The notes: generated by a model from the sequence alone, not told the origin. A DNA stretch of 64,000 nt from Sphingobacterium sp. R2 (GCF_040760075.1 NZ_CP142884.1:1426001-1490000); one strand, 5' to 3'; counted from the first letter of the stretch, positions 27,686-37,493 are shown. A program made the numbers and translations.

Positions 27686-28591
27686 ATGAAATCAATAACA
27701 GTTTTTACCCCTTCCTACAATAGGGCGTATTGCTTACATGAGCTATATGAGAGTCTTTGTCGACAATCCAATCAAGATTTTCATTGGTTGATTATAGATG
27801 ATGGTTCCAGTGATAATACTAAAGATTTAGTCAATAAGTGGCTAGCTGAAGAAAGGATATCCATGCAATACCATTATCAACCGAATAAGGGAATGGTTGG
27901 CGCACACAATACTGCCCATTACATTATGGAAACGGAACTTTGTGTATGTATAGATTCAGATGACTTTATGCCAGATGATGCTATTGAGAAAATTCTGAAG
28001 TTGTGGAAGGAATACGGTTATCCGGATTCGGCAGGTATGGTCGGCCTTGATGCATATAAAAATGGGCAAATTATCGGAACGAAATTGCCAGAAATTAAGG
28101 AATGCAGATTTTCCGAATTATATACTTTTCATAAGGTAACAGGGGATAAAAAATTCGTACATAATAGAAGAGTATTTAACAAATATCTTCCCTACCCATT
28201 TTTTGACAATGAAAAATTTCCAATTACCAGCTATCTATATTTGCTGATAGAACAGGAGCATAAGTTATTGTTGTTTAATGAAGTGTTTTGTATTGTAGAA
28301 TATATGGAAGACGGTTTGTCGAAAGGATTGATAAATCAATATCGAACAAGTCCGAAATCTTTCGCATTTTATCGATTGGCAAAAATGAAATACGCATTAA
28401 ATTATAAGGAACGTTTTAAAAATGCAATTCATTATGTTTCTTCTTCTTTAATAGCGAAGGATTGGGGATTTTTAAAAAAAACGAGATATAAGTTAACCAC
28501 AGTTTTAGCATTTCCATTTGGAGTGTTATTGTATTTTTATATAACTCGCACTAAAAAGACCGCGATAAATAAGAATTTAAACAAAGCATAG
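27686..28591 (+). CDS. Glycosyltransferase family 2
   Basis: A 301-residue GT-A enzyme. TVFTPSYNRAYCLHELYESL, WLIIDDGSSDNT (about residues 36-47) and the metal-binding CIDSDDFMPDD (about 87-97) identify family 2. The C-terminal part has a hydrophobic helix (about 272-290) that may hold it to the membrane. It should add one sugar to the repeat unit. It lies in the glycosyltransferase block of cluster B; the donor is unknown. Confidence 0.88.
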   Translation: MKSITVFTPSYNRAYCLHELYESLCRQSNQDFHWLIIDDGSSDNTKDLVNKWLAEERISMQYHYQPNKGMVGAHNTAHYIMETELCVCIDSDDFMPDDAIEKILKLWKEYGYPDSAGMVGLDAYKNGQIIGTKLPEIKECRFSELYTFHKVTGDKKFVHNRRVFNKYLPYPFFDNEKFPITSYLYLLIEQEHKLLLFNEVFCIVEYMEDGLSKGLINQYRTSPKSFAFYRLAKMKYALNYKERFKNAIHYVSSSLIAKDWGFLKKTRYKLTTVLAFPFGVLLYFYITRTKKTAINKNLNKA

Positions 28592-28646
28592 GTAATAGTA
28601 AAACTATTGATTTTTAATATTTAATATTTGAATAATAATCTAACTA

Positions 28647-29969
28647 ATGAACGCGATAATTGTACCAGGAGTGACCGATTTAAATAAAGGTGATCAAGCC
28701 CTAGTTTGGGAAAGTTGGAGATTGGCAAAAGATACAGGCTTATATGATGAGATCTATATTCTTGATGCTGGAGATACAATTGAAGAAAGAGAGCTATTGT
28801 GCAAGCAGTCACAAGAAAATGGATTCAAATTGTTAGAAAATATTCTTAAACATCCCAGAAGAGGTCAACATAAGTCTGATGAGCATATAAAGGAATCAAA
28901 GCTTGAACTATTTAAACAAGTGAAAAACGCTGTGATGGATTTCTCAAGTACTCGGTATTTGATAAAAATTTGTAATAATTTAGATAAGGTCAAGAAGGAG
29001 TTTGATGAAAAAACGTACCGCACTGTTTTGGAATTTCACAAAGCAAAGACAATATTCGTGAAAGGGGGCGGCTTTATCCATGCATATGGAGAAAAAACAG
29101 CGCCCTATCTAATGTGGTATTTTCTTTTCTATGTAAGGTTAGCTAAGGCGTTAAATAAAGAAGTTGTATTTCTTCCCAACTCATATGGCCCTTTTGAAGG
29201 ATTGACAGTAAAAAGGCAAGTCAGATCAGTCTTTAATAAATTAGATCTTGTTTATGCAAGAGAAAATGTGTCTGCAGAAAGTTTGGGTTTATTGTTGGGT
29301 AAAAAAATACCAGTAGAAATGGATTTGGGTTTCTTTTTGGAAAAAGGAGATCAAAACGATGCTGAGTTCATTTTGGAAAAATATGGTCTTACTAAAGACG
29401 ATAAGATTATTGGTATTACGATAAGACCTTGGCGTTTTCCTGGGAAATCTAATCCCGAAGAGCTATACGAGAAATATATTCAAAGCGTAGAAAATTTGAC
29501 ACGCCATATTTTGGCACTTGGATATAAAGTCGCTCTTTGTAATCAGTCTTTGGGACCAAACTCTCATGAAGATGATCGGAATGCAATAAGAGATTTACTA
29601 AAGAGAGTTACACATGAAAATTTAATATGGATTAATGAAAATTTAACATGCCCAGTTTTAAAGGCCGTATACTCAAATTTTTATTTCTTTGTCGGTACGA
29701 GATTTCATTCTATTATTTTCTCGTTAACATCTTTAGTGCCTTCAATTGCAATCGGTTACGGAGGAAACAAAGCAAAGGGGATTATGGGAGATTTTAATTT
29801 GAACAACTATGTTGTGCAAATTCATGAAGTAGAGCCGTTGCAACTTGTTGAAATGTTTGATGATGCAGTCAGAAATTATGATCAAATTAAAAATTCTTTA
29901 TCATCTTCAATGAATTTAGTTACTGCTAGTAGAAATCGGCTATTAGAGGATATTAAAAGCTTGTATTAA
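28647..29969 (+). CDS. Polysaccharide pyruvyl transferase family protein
   Basis: A 440-residue protein of the PS_pyruv_trans family (PF04230). The N-terminal region NKGDQALVWESW (about residues 12-23), VKGGGFIHAYG (about 131-141), FLPNSYGPF and the C-terminal FFVGTRFHSIIFS with PSIAIGYGGNKAKGI (about 345-375) are family hallmarks. Members transfer pyruvate from phosphoenolpyruvate to form a ketal on a sugar, adding a negative charge, although some act as CsaB-like cell-wall enzymes. Only 3 bp separate it from the next gene. Confidence 0.88.
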   Translation: MNAIIVPGVTDLNKGDQALVWESWRLAKDTGLYDEIYILDAGDTIEERELLCKQSQENGFKLLENILKHPRRGQHKSDEHIKESKLELFKQVKNAVMDFSSTRYLIKICNNLDKVKKEFDEKTYRTVLEFHKAKTIFVKGGGFIHAYGEKTAPYLMWYFLFYVRLAKALNKEVVFLPNSYGPFEGLTVKRQVRSVFNKLDLVYARENVSAESLGLLLGKKIPVEMDLGFFLEKGDQNDAEFILEKYGLTKDDKIIGITIRPWRFPGKSNPEELYEKYIQSVENLTRHILALGYKVALCNQSLGPNSHEDDRNAIRDLLKRVTHENLIWINENLTCPVLKAVYSNFYFFVGTRFHSIIFSLTSLVPSIAIGYGGNKAKGIMGDFNLNNYVVQIHEVEPLQLVEMFDDAVRNYDQIKNSLSSSMNLVTASRNRLLEDIKSLY

Positions 29970-29972
29970 ATA

Positions 29973-31121
29973 ATGAAAGTAATTAGGATTTCAACAATTC
30001 CTCTGTCTTTGAATGTTTTATTAAAAGGACAACTTAGATTTCTCAAAAGATATTTCGATATACTTGGAGTTTCGTCTTCTGGCCCACTATTAGATGAAGT
30101 GTCTGAAAGAGAGGGTATTAGGGTTTCTAGGGTTGAAATGGAGCGAGGAATTAGCCCATTTAGAGATGTTATTTCATTAATAAGGTTGTACTTGCTTTTT
30201 AAAAGGGAAAAACCTACAATAGTTCATTCTATCACACCCAAAGCTGGTTTGTTAAGTATGGTAGCTGGAAAATTTGCTGGTGTTCCTATTCGTATTCACA
30301 CTTTTACAGGTTTAATATTTCCTTCAAAACAAGGTTTTTTGCAAAAGATTTTAATAAACATGGATAAGTTATTATGCTCTGCAGCAACAAATATATATCC
30401 AGAAGGCTTGGGGGTGAGAAAGGACCTAATCAGTTTTAAAATCACATCAAAGCCACTGAAAATTTTAGCAAATGGAAATGTCAATGGTATTGATTTAGAA
30501 TATTATGATGTTAATAATATCTCAGAAGAAACTAGATTAGCATTAAAATCCTCATTGGGTATTGATGAGAATGATTTTGTTTTTGTGTTTGTAGGACGTT
30601 TAGTAGGGGATAAGGGCATTAATGAGCTGATAGAAGCTTTTTCAACGTTAGAAAGATCAGAGGTGAAATTATTGTTAGTTGGGCCTTTTGAATCTGATCT
30701 TGATCCCGTAAAAGAGAATACGCAAAGAGAAATTGAAACTAATCCTAATATCATTTCGGTAGGATTTCAAAAAGATGTCAGGTCTTATTTTGCCATTTCA
30801 GATGCTCTAGTATTTCCCAGTTACAGAGAGGGCTTTCCCAATGTAGTTATGCAAGCTGGCGCAATGGAACTGCCTGCAATTGTATCCAATATAAATGGCT
30901 GCAATGAAATAATTTTAGAAGGTGTTAATGGTACAATAATACCAGTTAAAGATTCGGCAGCAATTTGTGTGGCTTTGTTAAGATTACTTGATGATAAACA
31001 ATATTATAATAAATTGAAAGCTAATTCAAGGAAAATGATAGCTGATCGTTATGAACAAAATGTTGTGTGGAACGCATTGTTAGAAGAATACAAAGTTTTA
31101 TTAGCTAATTACAGAGGATAA
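29973..31121 (+). CDS. Glycosyltransferase family 4 (PglA/WbpY-like)
   Basis: A 382-residue GT-B enzyme. KPTIVHSITPKAGLLSMVAG (about residues 75-94) and RIHTFTGLIFP are typical of the group containing Campylobacter PglA and capM-type enzymes that act on the first lipid-linked sugar. The E-x7-E motif is SYREGFPNVVMQAGAMELP (about 284-302). Since a PglC-type initiating enzyme and PglD/PglE follow, this is a reasonable candidate for the second sugar of the repeat unit, which is inference. It starts 3 bp after the pyruvyltransferase gene. Confidence 0.87.
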   Translation: MKVIRISTIPLSLNVLLKGQLRFLKRYFDILGVSSSGPLLDEVSEREGIRVSRVEMERGISPFRDVISLIRLYLLFKREKPTIVHSITPKAGLLSMVAGKFAGVPIRIHTFTGLIFPSKQGFLQKILINMDKLLCSAATNIYPEGLGVRKDLISFKITSKPLKILANGNVNGIDLEYYDVNNISEETRLALKSSLGIDENDFVFVFVGRLVGDKGINELIEAFSTLERSEVKLLLVGPFESDLDPVKENTQREIETNPNIISVGFQKDVRSYFAISDALVFPSYREGFPNVVMQAGAMELPAIVSNINGCNEIILEGVNGTIIPVKDSAAICVALLRLLDDKQYYNKLKANSRKMIADRYEQNVVWNALLEEYKVLLANYRG

Positions 31122-31154
31122 CTTTGATTGAAAAATTATGTTAATTTATTCAGA

Positions 31155-31555
31155 ATGAAAAATCAGATTGTTTTCCTCTCAGGATTAAATGGAATACGAA
31201 CTATTGCGGCATTAGGGGATTGTTTTCACATATTAATTTAGCACTGGTGACTTTTGGCATAAGTGACGGGCAGGTAAATGTAAAAATAGGGTTATAAATT
31301 TAGAAAACCAACGTTTTTCTTATATAGGGAAATTGTCTTTTGGTTTATATGTGTATCACCCACTAATTATAATTTTGTTAAGTCATTATTTGGACTTTAG
31401 AATTTTTGAATTAAGTGTTTTAAATGCAATAGTGATTTTTGCTTCTGTTTTTTTACATCATTAATTGTCTCGCATATAAGGTATTTCTATTTCGAAAGAT
31501 GGTTTTTAAAATCGAAAGATTAAATTTTCAATTATTGAATCGTCAAATATAAAAG
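31155..31555 (+). pseudogene. Decayed acyltransferase-3 (OafA/YrhL-like) gene
   Basis: From the ATG at 31155 the translation reads LSGLNGIRTIAALG, the N-terminus of membrane-bound O-acyltransferases of the acyltransferase-3 family, then meets a stop near 31240. Further on, another frame reads FSYIGKLSFGLYVYHPLIIILL, the typical last helices of the same family, and after frame breaks a tail like RYF-E-WFLKSKD. The middle of about 200-250 residues is missing. This is a dead O-acetyltransferase with a large internal deletion and several frame breaks. It would have acetylated the cluster B glycan. Confidence 0.75.
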
Positions 31556-31567
31556 TTGTAAATTAAA

Positions 31568-32173
31568 ATGTATAAATATTTTTTTAAACGTTTGCTAGAC
31601 TTCTTAAGCGCATTGATTGGATTATTGATATTATCCCCAATTTTTATTGTTGTTACTATTGGTCTATTTTTCGCAAACTCAGGGAAGCCATTTTTCTTTC
31701 AATCTCGTCCGGGACGGAATGAAAGGATATTTAAAATTATTAAATTTAAAACAATGAACGATAAAAAAGCAGCCGATGGTAGTCTCCTATCTGATGCAGA
31801 ACGCTTAACTACTATTGGCGCCTTTGTTCGTAAGACTTCGCTAGACGAGCTCCCGCAACTGATAAATGTTCTAAAAGGAGATATGTCCCTTATTGGACCT
31901 AGACCTCTCCTAATTCAATATTTACCGCTTTACAGTCAAGATCAACGCCGACGTCATGAGGTACGACCTGGAATCACGGGATGGGCACAAGTGAATGGTC
32001 GAAATGCTATTTCTTGGGAGAAGAAATTTGAACTTGATGTTTGGTATGTAGACCACGTCAGCTTTCTTATAGATTTGAAAGTATTCTTTAAAACGTTCAA
32101 AAAGGTATTTAAACGGGAGGGCATTTCAGCAGATGGACATGTTACCATAGAACCCTTTAATGGAAATAATTAA
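31568..32173 (+). CDS. Undecaprenyl-phosphate sugar phosphotransferase (PglC-like)
   Basis: A 201-residue monotopic bacterial sugar transferase (PF02397), the minimal catalytic form without the long N-terminal domain of WbaP/WcaJ. A membrane helix (about residues 11-33) is followed by [20 protein letters not shown], the catalytic Asp-Glu in [25 protein letters not shown] (in pieces, about 94-118), and [12 protein letters not shown]. It starts glycan assembly by transferring a sugar-1-phosphate to undecaprenyl phosphate. With PglD and PglE downstream, the likely donor is UDP-diNAc-bacillosamine. Confidence 0.9.
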   Translation: MYKYFFKRLLDFLSALIGLLILSPIFIVVTIGLFFANSGKPFFFQSRPGRNERIFKIIKFKTMNDKKAADGSLLSDAERLTTIGAFVRKTSLDELPQLINVLKGDMSLIGPRPLLIQYLPLYSQDQRRRHEVRPGITGWAQVNGRNAISWEKKFELDVWYVDHVSFLIDLKVFFKTFKKVFKREGISADGHVTIEPFNGNN

Positions 32174-32182
32174 TTTTAAATA

Positions 32183-32770
32183 ATGTATTTATTCGGAGCA
32201 AGTGGACACGGAAAAGTAATAGCAGAAATTGCTGAAAGCAATGATTTGAAGATAGAAGGATTTATCGATACCGATTTAAATAAATCATCTTTACTGGGAT
32301 ACCCAGTTTATCACGAGAACCCTAAATATGCTGTTGAATTTGTTATAGCTATTGGAAATAATGAGGTAAGAAAGAAAATTGTAAATGAGATCGAATCATC
32401 GATTTATCTAACCCTAGTACATCCAAGCGCGAATATGTCTAACCGCAGTAGTTTAGGAGATGGTACAGTGGTGATGGCTGGTGCAACTATTAACGTCGAT
32501 GTAAGTGTTGGTCAACACTGTATTGTCAATACGAATGCTTGCATAGATCACGATTGTGTCATAGAAGATTTTGTACATTTATCTCCAAATGTCGCATTAG
32601 CTGGAAATGTACGCGTGGGAGAAGGTACACATATAGGAATTGGCGCCTGTGTAATCCAAGGTATAACAATTGGAAAATGGGTGAAGATAGGTGCTGGAGC
32701 AGTAATTATTAAAGATATACCAGATGGATGTACCGTGGTGGGTAATCCTGGAAGAATAATAAAGAATTAA
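32183..32770 (+). CDS. PglD/NeuD-like sugar O/N-acetyltransferase
   Basis: A 195-residue protein. The N-terminal nucleotide-sugar-binding part begins YLFGASGHGKVIAEIAE (residues 2-18), the hallmark of PglD/NeuD/PerB. A left-handed beta-helix follows (about 90-190), with a likely catalytic His in NACIDHDCVIEDF (about 112-124). It should acetylate the 4-amino group of the UDP-4-amino-sugar made by the aminotransferase encoded next. It lies 9 bp after the initiating transferase gene. Confidence 0.88.
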   Translation: MYLFGASGHGKVIAEIAESNDLKIEGFIDTDLNKSSLLGYPVYHENPKYAVEFVIAIGNNEVRKKIVNEIESSIYLTLVHPSANMSNRSSLGDGTVVMAGATINVDVSVGQHCIVNTNACIDHDCVIEDFVHLSPNVALAGNVRVGEGTHIGIGACVIQGITIGKWVKIGAGAVIIKDIPDGCTVVGNPGRIIKN

Positions 32771-32787
32771 CGTTAATTTTTACCACT

Positions 32788-33924
32788 ATGTCACATAAAA
32801 TATGGCTATCCTCTCCTCACATGGGGGGGAATGAATTAAAGTACATCCATGAAGCATTTGACCATAATTGGGTAGCTCCACTAGGCCCCAATGTCAACGG
32901 CTTTGAAGAAGATTTAGAAAAATTTCTAAATGCTGGTGTTCAGGTTGCAGCCCTTTCGGCAGGTACAGCAGCTTTGCATTTGGCCTTAATCGAATGCGAT
33001 GTAAATTACGGAGACGAAGTGATTTGTCAGTCCATGACTTTTTCTGCGTCAGCTAATCCAATCGCTTATCAAGGTGCTATACCAGTTTTTGTAGACTCAG
33101 AAGCCGATACTTGGAATATGTGTCCGGTTGCTTTGAAAGAAGCGATAAAAGATCGTTTTGCTAATGGGAAGAAGCCAAAGGCAATTGTGGTGGTTCATCT
33201 TTATGGGATGCCTGCAAAAATGGACGAGATATTGTCTGTGGCTAGTGAGTTTGATATTCCAGTAATAGAGGATGCAGCTGAGGCATTGGGCTCTAAATAC
33301 AAAGGGAAGGCTTGTGGTACTTTTGGACGTTTCGGAGTATTAAGCTTTAACGGTAATAAGATTATCACAACTTCAGGAGGAGGAGCTTTGGTATGCCATA
33401 CAAAAGAAGATAAAGATCAAGCCGTTTTCCTTTCTACACAAGCACGTGACGATGCTCCTCACTATCAACATTCACATATTGGTTATAACTATAGGATGTC
33501 CAATATTTGTGCAGGTATAGGAAGAGGCCAAATGGAGGTATTAGTAAATCGGATTGAGGCTCGTCGTACAATGACAGAGTTCTATTCGGACCTATTTGCT
33601 GATATCGAGGGTGTCAATGTTTTAAGAGCACCTACTGAAGACTTTTTTTCCAATCATTGGCTAGCTGCCATAACTATTGATGAGGCGGTGGCAGGTATTT
33701 CGAGAGAGGATTTGCGTCTCGCGCTTTTGGAAGACAACATTGAATCGCGTCCTTTATGGAAGCCGATGCATCTTCAGCCTGTATTTAAGAACTCGCCATA
33801 TTATGGAAGTAATGTTGCTGAAAGATTGTTTGATACAGGACTTTGTTTGCCATCAGGTTCAAACCTAACTGAAGAGGATAAACAACGTATTCGAAAGAAA
33901 ATAAAATTGGCTTTCCATAAATAA
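32788..33924 (+). CDS. PglE-like DegT/DnrJ/EryC1 aminotransferase
   Basis: A 378-residue PLP enzyme. HNWVAPLGPNV, LSAGTAALHLAL (about residues 55-66), VIEDAAEALGS (about 157-167) and the PLP-lysine in SFNGNKIITTSGGG (Lys near 190) are typical of PglE-like sugar aminotransferases. It should convert a UDP-4-keto-6-deoxy-GlcNAc to its 4-amino form. The required 4,6-dehydratase is encoded 9 kb downstream (43173). A strong hairpin terminator follows at 33931. Confidence 0.92.
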   Translation: MSHKIWLSSPHMGGNELKYIHEAFDHNWVAPLGPNVNGFEEDLEKFLNAGVQVAALSAGTAALHLALIECDVNYGDEVICQSMTFSASANPIAYQGAIPVFVDSEADTWNMCPVALKEAIKDRFANGKKPKAIVVVHLYGMPAKMDEILSVASEFDIPVIEDAAEALGSKYKGKACGTFGRFGVLSFNGNKIITTSGGGALVCHTKEDKDQAVFLSTQARDDAPHYQHSHIGYNYRMSNICAGIGRGQMEVLVNRIEARRTMTEFYSDLFADIEGVNVLRAPTEDFFSNHWLAAITIDEAVAGISREDLRLALLEDNIESRPLWKPMHLQPVFKNSPYYGSNVAERLFDTGLCLPSGSNLTEEDKQRIRKKIKLAFHK

Positions 33925-33930
33925 AATTGA

Positions 33931-33964
33931 AAAAAGCTTTTATTTAAAATTAAAAGCTTTTTTT
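33931..33964 (+). terminator. Intrinsic terminator after the aminotransferase gene
   Basis: AAAAGCTTTTA and TAAAAGCTTTT form a perfect 11-bp stem with a short AT loop, followed by a T-run. It closes the biosynthetic block before the export genes. Confidence 0.8.
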
Positions 33965-34236
33965 ATTATTCGATCACTATTTTACTTTGTTAGTATGAAT
34001 AATATTGAATTTTATGTTTTAAATCATTCATTCATTATACGTTTATGGGTAATGATGAAAAATATTTGTTTGTCCAAATTCTATATTCATAATAATTATA
34101 ATTTTAGGCATAGATGTTGCTAGTGTGAGACAATTTTAAGCAGGTACTATTTTAGTTGCCGTTTTTAAAGGTTGTATGGATAAAAAAATATATTTTTGTA
34201 GGTATTAAATTGAATTTATTTATAATTTAAGATAAA
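33965..34236 (+). promoter_or_regulatory. AT-rich leader region of the export operon, with -7 box at 34191
   Basis: There is no gene in this gap. TATTTTTG at 34191-34198 matches TAnnTTTG, and a TTG at 34172-34174 lies 16 nt upstream. It would give a leader of about 33 nt before the wza ATG at 34237. Nothing else is recognisable in the AT-rich part. Confidence 0.5.
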
Positions 34237-35019
34237 ATGCAAGTAGTTTCAAAGCATAGCATATTATTAAGTTTGTCTATAGTATGCCTTTTCATATTTT
34301 GTTCTTGTGGTTCACGTAAAAATATGGTGTATTTACAACCCGATTCAACTCAAATAAATACCTTGTTTGAGCAGTATGTTCCTAAAATTCAGAAGAATGA
34401 TATTTTGACAATAGTGGTAACAGCATCAGATCCCAAAGTAACGGCTCCATTTAATCCCCTTAGCACGATGATGTCTAGCAATTTATCCCAACAAACTGAT
34501 ATGGCATTGCGGCCGACCTATACAGTGGATAATTATGGCGATGTAGTCATGCCGATGTTAGGAAAAGTTAGATTGGAAGGATTAACACGTATTGAAGCAA
34601 TTGAAAAAATTCGTTCGGAATTGGAGAAATATATTAAAGATCCAGGAGTTAATATAAACTTCAATAATTTTAGGGTGTCAGTTCTGGGAGAAGTTACACG
34701 CCCTGGATCATTTATTATGCCCACTGAGAGAGTTACCGTGTTGGAAGCATTAGGGATGGCAGGTGATTTAACCATAAGAGGAGTAAGAGAGAATATTTTG
34801 CTAATACGTGAAGTAGATGGACAAAAAACCATGCAACGCTTGGATTTAACTAAGCAAAGTACCCTTAATTCGCCATACTATTATTTAGCTCAAAATGATG
34901 TGATTTATGTAGAGCCGAACAAGGCTCAAATTAATAATTCTAAGCTTGGGGCGAATACAAATATAATAATTTCGATTGCCAGTTTATTGATCACAGTAAT
35001 TTCAGTATTGACTCGTTAA
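34237..35019 (+). CDS. Wza-like outer-membrane polysaccharide export lipoprotein
   Basis: A 260-residue protein. A signal peptide ends in a lipobox (IFCSCGSRK, Cys near residue 25), so it is a lipoprotein. The Poly_export domain follows (YVPKIQKNDILTIVV and RPTYTVDNYGDVVMPMLG, about 45-115), then an SLBB-type domain (VSVLGEVTRPGSFIMP, about 146-161). A C-terminal hydrophobic segment (about 238-258) is typical of the Bacteroidota form. It should form the outer-membrane pore. The next gene starts on its stop codon. Confidence 0.9.
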   Translation: MQVVSKHSILLSLSIVCLFIFCSCGSRKNMVYLQPDSTQINTLFEQYVPKIQKNDILTIVVTASDPKVTAPFNPLSTMMSSNLSQQTDMALRPTYTVDNYGDVVMPMLGKVRLEGLTRIEAIEKIRSELEKYIKDPGVNINFNNFRVSVLGEVTRPGSFIMPTERVTVLEALGMAGDLTIRGVRENILLIREVDGQKTMQRLDLTKQSTLNSPYYYLAQNDVIYVEPNKAQINNSKLGANTNIIISIASLLITVISVLTR

Positions 35020-37421
35020 TGAATATAATGGAACAGAACCCTGTAGAAATAAGAGAAAAAGAAGAGGATATCAATTTAAGACAAATATTTGAACAATATG
35101 CATTTTATTGGAAATGGTTTGTTTTCGCAGTAATATTAGCATTGGCTCTTGCTTCTGTTTATTTACGATATGCTCAAAAGACCTATAGTACCACGGCGAA
35201 GATTTTATTGAAAGACGAAAAAAGTGCTTCGGCAGGGGAATTGGCAGGTATTGCAGAATTGACAAGTAGTATGGGGTTAGGAGGAACGAGAGCTGCTTTC
35301 GTGACTGATCAAATAGAAGTACTTTCTTCAAGACGATTAATGCGGAAAGTAGTCGATAAGCATCACTTAAACGTAATTTATACAGTTAAAGGGAATATTC
35401 GTTCTTCGGAAATTTTGGAGAAAGATATGCCCTTTATTTTACAAACGCAAGGCAATCAAGATAGTATAAAAGCTGACTTGAAGGTGATTGTTAATAAAGG
35501 AAGACTAACTGTCACTAATTTAGAGTCTAAGGAAAAAATTGTTGTTGACTATGAAAAGCCTATTAAAATTGGAAAGAACATTTTTATTTTTCGAAAATAT
35601 GGAAAAAATAGAGGTGATGAAAATGCGGAGTATATCGTAAATGTCTTACCAATTAATTGGGCAATAGACGCTAACCTAAAATCAATAAATATCTCACCAA
35701 GTAAAGAGGCACAATCGTATATTGTGAACTTTTCAATGGTTTCAACGCTTGGCAAAAAAGCTAAATTGATTTTAAATTCCTTGATCGAAATTTATAATGA
35801 GGATTTGACTAACGATAAATTACGTATGACGAGAGCGACATCTGATTTTATTAATAAACGATTGATGTTGATTTCAAAAGACCTATCGGGAGCGGATGAA
35901 CAAGCAGCTGAGTTTAAATCCGCAAATTCAATGGTTGATATGGCAACTGAAGCAGGTGTCTTTTTAAATACGGCTTCGGATAATGATAAAAAGGTGCTAG
36001 AGTATAAAACTCAGCTCCAATTAGTCGACCATATGAATGATTATCTAAAAAGTCAAGAAGTGGGGAAATTGCTTCCTTCTAATATAGGTTTGCAAGATGC
36101 TTCAATTGCGGGTTCAATAGAAGCATATAATAAGTTGGTTTTGGAACGTGACGATTTATTAAAATCTGCTTCTGATCAGAATCCAACCGTTGTAGCATTG
36201 AATGAGAATATAGCTGAAAGCAGCAATAATATCCGGCAATCGCTAAGAAATTACCAACGAGTAACCAAATTAGCCCTAAATAGTATTCAGCAAAAATCTA
36301 ATGAAATAAAAAATAGGATTAGCTCGATTCCTAACCAAGAGCAAGGATTTAAAAAGATTTCAAGACAACAGCAAATCGTAGAGTCTCTATATCTGCTATT
36401 ATTACAAAAGAGAGAGGAAAGTGAAGTTAAGGCTGCGGCTACACCAGATAATTTAAAAATTATTGATGAAGCTTATGAAAATGGAGTTCCTGTTTCTCCT
36501 AAAAAATCATTAGTACTCTTTGGTGCTTTGGCGCTTGGCCTTTTAATTCCCTTTATAATACTCTATCTCAAATTTTTGTTGGACAACAAAATTCATTCCC
36601 GTAAAGACATTGAAGATATTGTCAAAATCCCAGTATTGGGAGAGATACCTACAGCCGAAGATACAATTGTTCATCTAAATGATCGCTCTTCTTTAGCCGA
36701 AGCCTTCCGTATTTTACGAACCAATATGAATTTCATGTTTGGAGCTGATAATAAAGATGCTTCTAAAGTGGTATTTGTAACGTCCACGATTTCTGGAGAA
36801 GGGAAATCTTTCGTAACCACCAATCTTGCTCAGATTTTATCTATGTCTGGTAAAAAAGTGGTTTTAATCGGCGCTGATATTCGTAGTCCTAAAGTCTTAG
36901 ATTACCTCGGATTGTCTCACCTACAGCATACAAACGTGGGTATTACGCAGTTCTTGATCAATCCTGATATGGATATGGATAATATTATAATCAAAAAGCC
37001 TGGTAACTATGATTTTGACGTGGTCTATTCGGGTTATATTGCGCCGAACCCCGCGGAATTATTGATGAATGGACACTTTGACGATGTCATCAAGTATACG
37101 CGTGAACATTACGATTATGTGTTGGTGGATACAGCCCCAGTAAGTCTAGTGACAGATACTTTGTTAATTGCACATAATGCCGATTTAACTTTATATGTGT
37201 CCCGGGTAGATTATCTTGACAAACGCCTACTCCAAGTGCCGCGTGAACTATACGTAGATGGCAAATTGAAAAATCTTGCATCGGTTGTCAATGATGTGGA
37301 CTTCGCTCGGGGTTATGGCTATGGGTACGGCTATGGCTATGGCTATGGCGACAAAGGGACCAAAAAAACTGGCCTTGCAAAAGTTTGGCAAGATTTGAAA
37401 GATCGCTTAAATATAAAATAA
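35019..37421 (+). CDS. Wzc-like chain-length determinant and tyrosine kinase
   Basis: An 800-residue inner-membrane BY-kinase. There is an N-terminal Wzz domain with a membrane helix (about residues 32-50), a long periplasmic coiled-coil part with a GNVR-like region, and a second helix (about 497-517). The cytoplasmic kinase has Walker A in STISGEGKS (about 590-598), Walker A' in LIGADIRSP (about 620-628) and Walker B in YVLVDTAP (about 696-703). The tail contains six consecutive GY pairs (about 765-776), the autophosphorylation cluster. It controls chain length and polymerisation with Wza and Wzy. ATG overlaps the wza stop. Confidence 0.93.
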   Translation: MNIMEQNPVEIREKEEDINLRQIFEQYAFYWKWFVFAVILALALASVYLRYAQKTYSTTAKILLKDEKSASAGELAGIAELTSSMGLGGTRAAFVTDQIEVLSSRRLMRKVVDKHHLNVIYTVKGNIRSSEILEKDMPFILQTQGNQDSIKADLKVIVNKGRLTVTNLESKEKIVVDYEKPIKIGKNIFIFRKYGKNRGDENAEYIVNVLPINWAIDANLKSINISPSKEAQSYIVNFSMVSTLGKKAKLILNSLIEIYNEDLTNDKLRMTRATSDFINKRLMLISKDLSGADEQAAEFKSANSMVDMATEAGVFLNTASDNDKKVLEYKTQLQLVDHMNDYLKSQEVGKLLPSNIGLQDASIAGSIEAYNKLVLERDDLLKSASDQNPTVVALNENIAESSNNIRQSLRNYQRVTKLALNSIQQKSNEIKNRISSIPNQEQGFKKISRQQQIVESLYLLLLQKREESEVKAAATPDNLKIIDEAYENGVPVSPKKSLVLFGALALGLLIPFIILYLKFLLDNKIHSRKDIEDIVKIPVLGEIPTAEDTIVHLNDRSSLAEAFRILRTNMNFMFGADNKDASKVVFVTSTISGEGKSFVTTNLAQILSMSGKKVVLIGADIRSPKVLDYLGLSHLQHTNVGITQFLINPDMDMDNIIIKKPGNYDFDVVYSGYIAPNPAELLMNGHFDDVIKYTREHYDYVLVDTAPVSLVTDTLLIAHNADLTLYVSRVDYLDKRLLQVPRELYVDGKLKNLASVVNDVDFARGYGYGYGYGYGYGDKGTKKTGLAKVWQDLKDRLNIK

Positions 37422-37458
37422 AGGTCTATATTAACTAATTTTGGCCTTATTGTTGTTG

Positions 37459-37493
37459 AATCCCAAGTCGTAGAAAACGGCTTGGGATTTTTT
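37459..37493 (+). terminator. Strong intrinsic terminator after wzc
   Basis: A 12-bp stem (37459-37470 with 37478-37489, one G-T pair) around a TAGAAAA loop, followed by a T-run. It separates the export genes from the outer-membrane/gldK/gldN unit. Confidence 0.88.
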
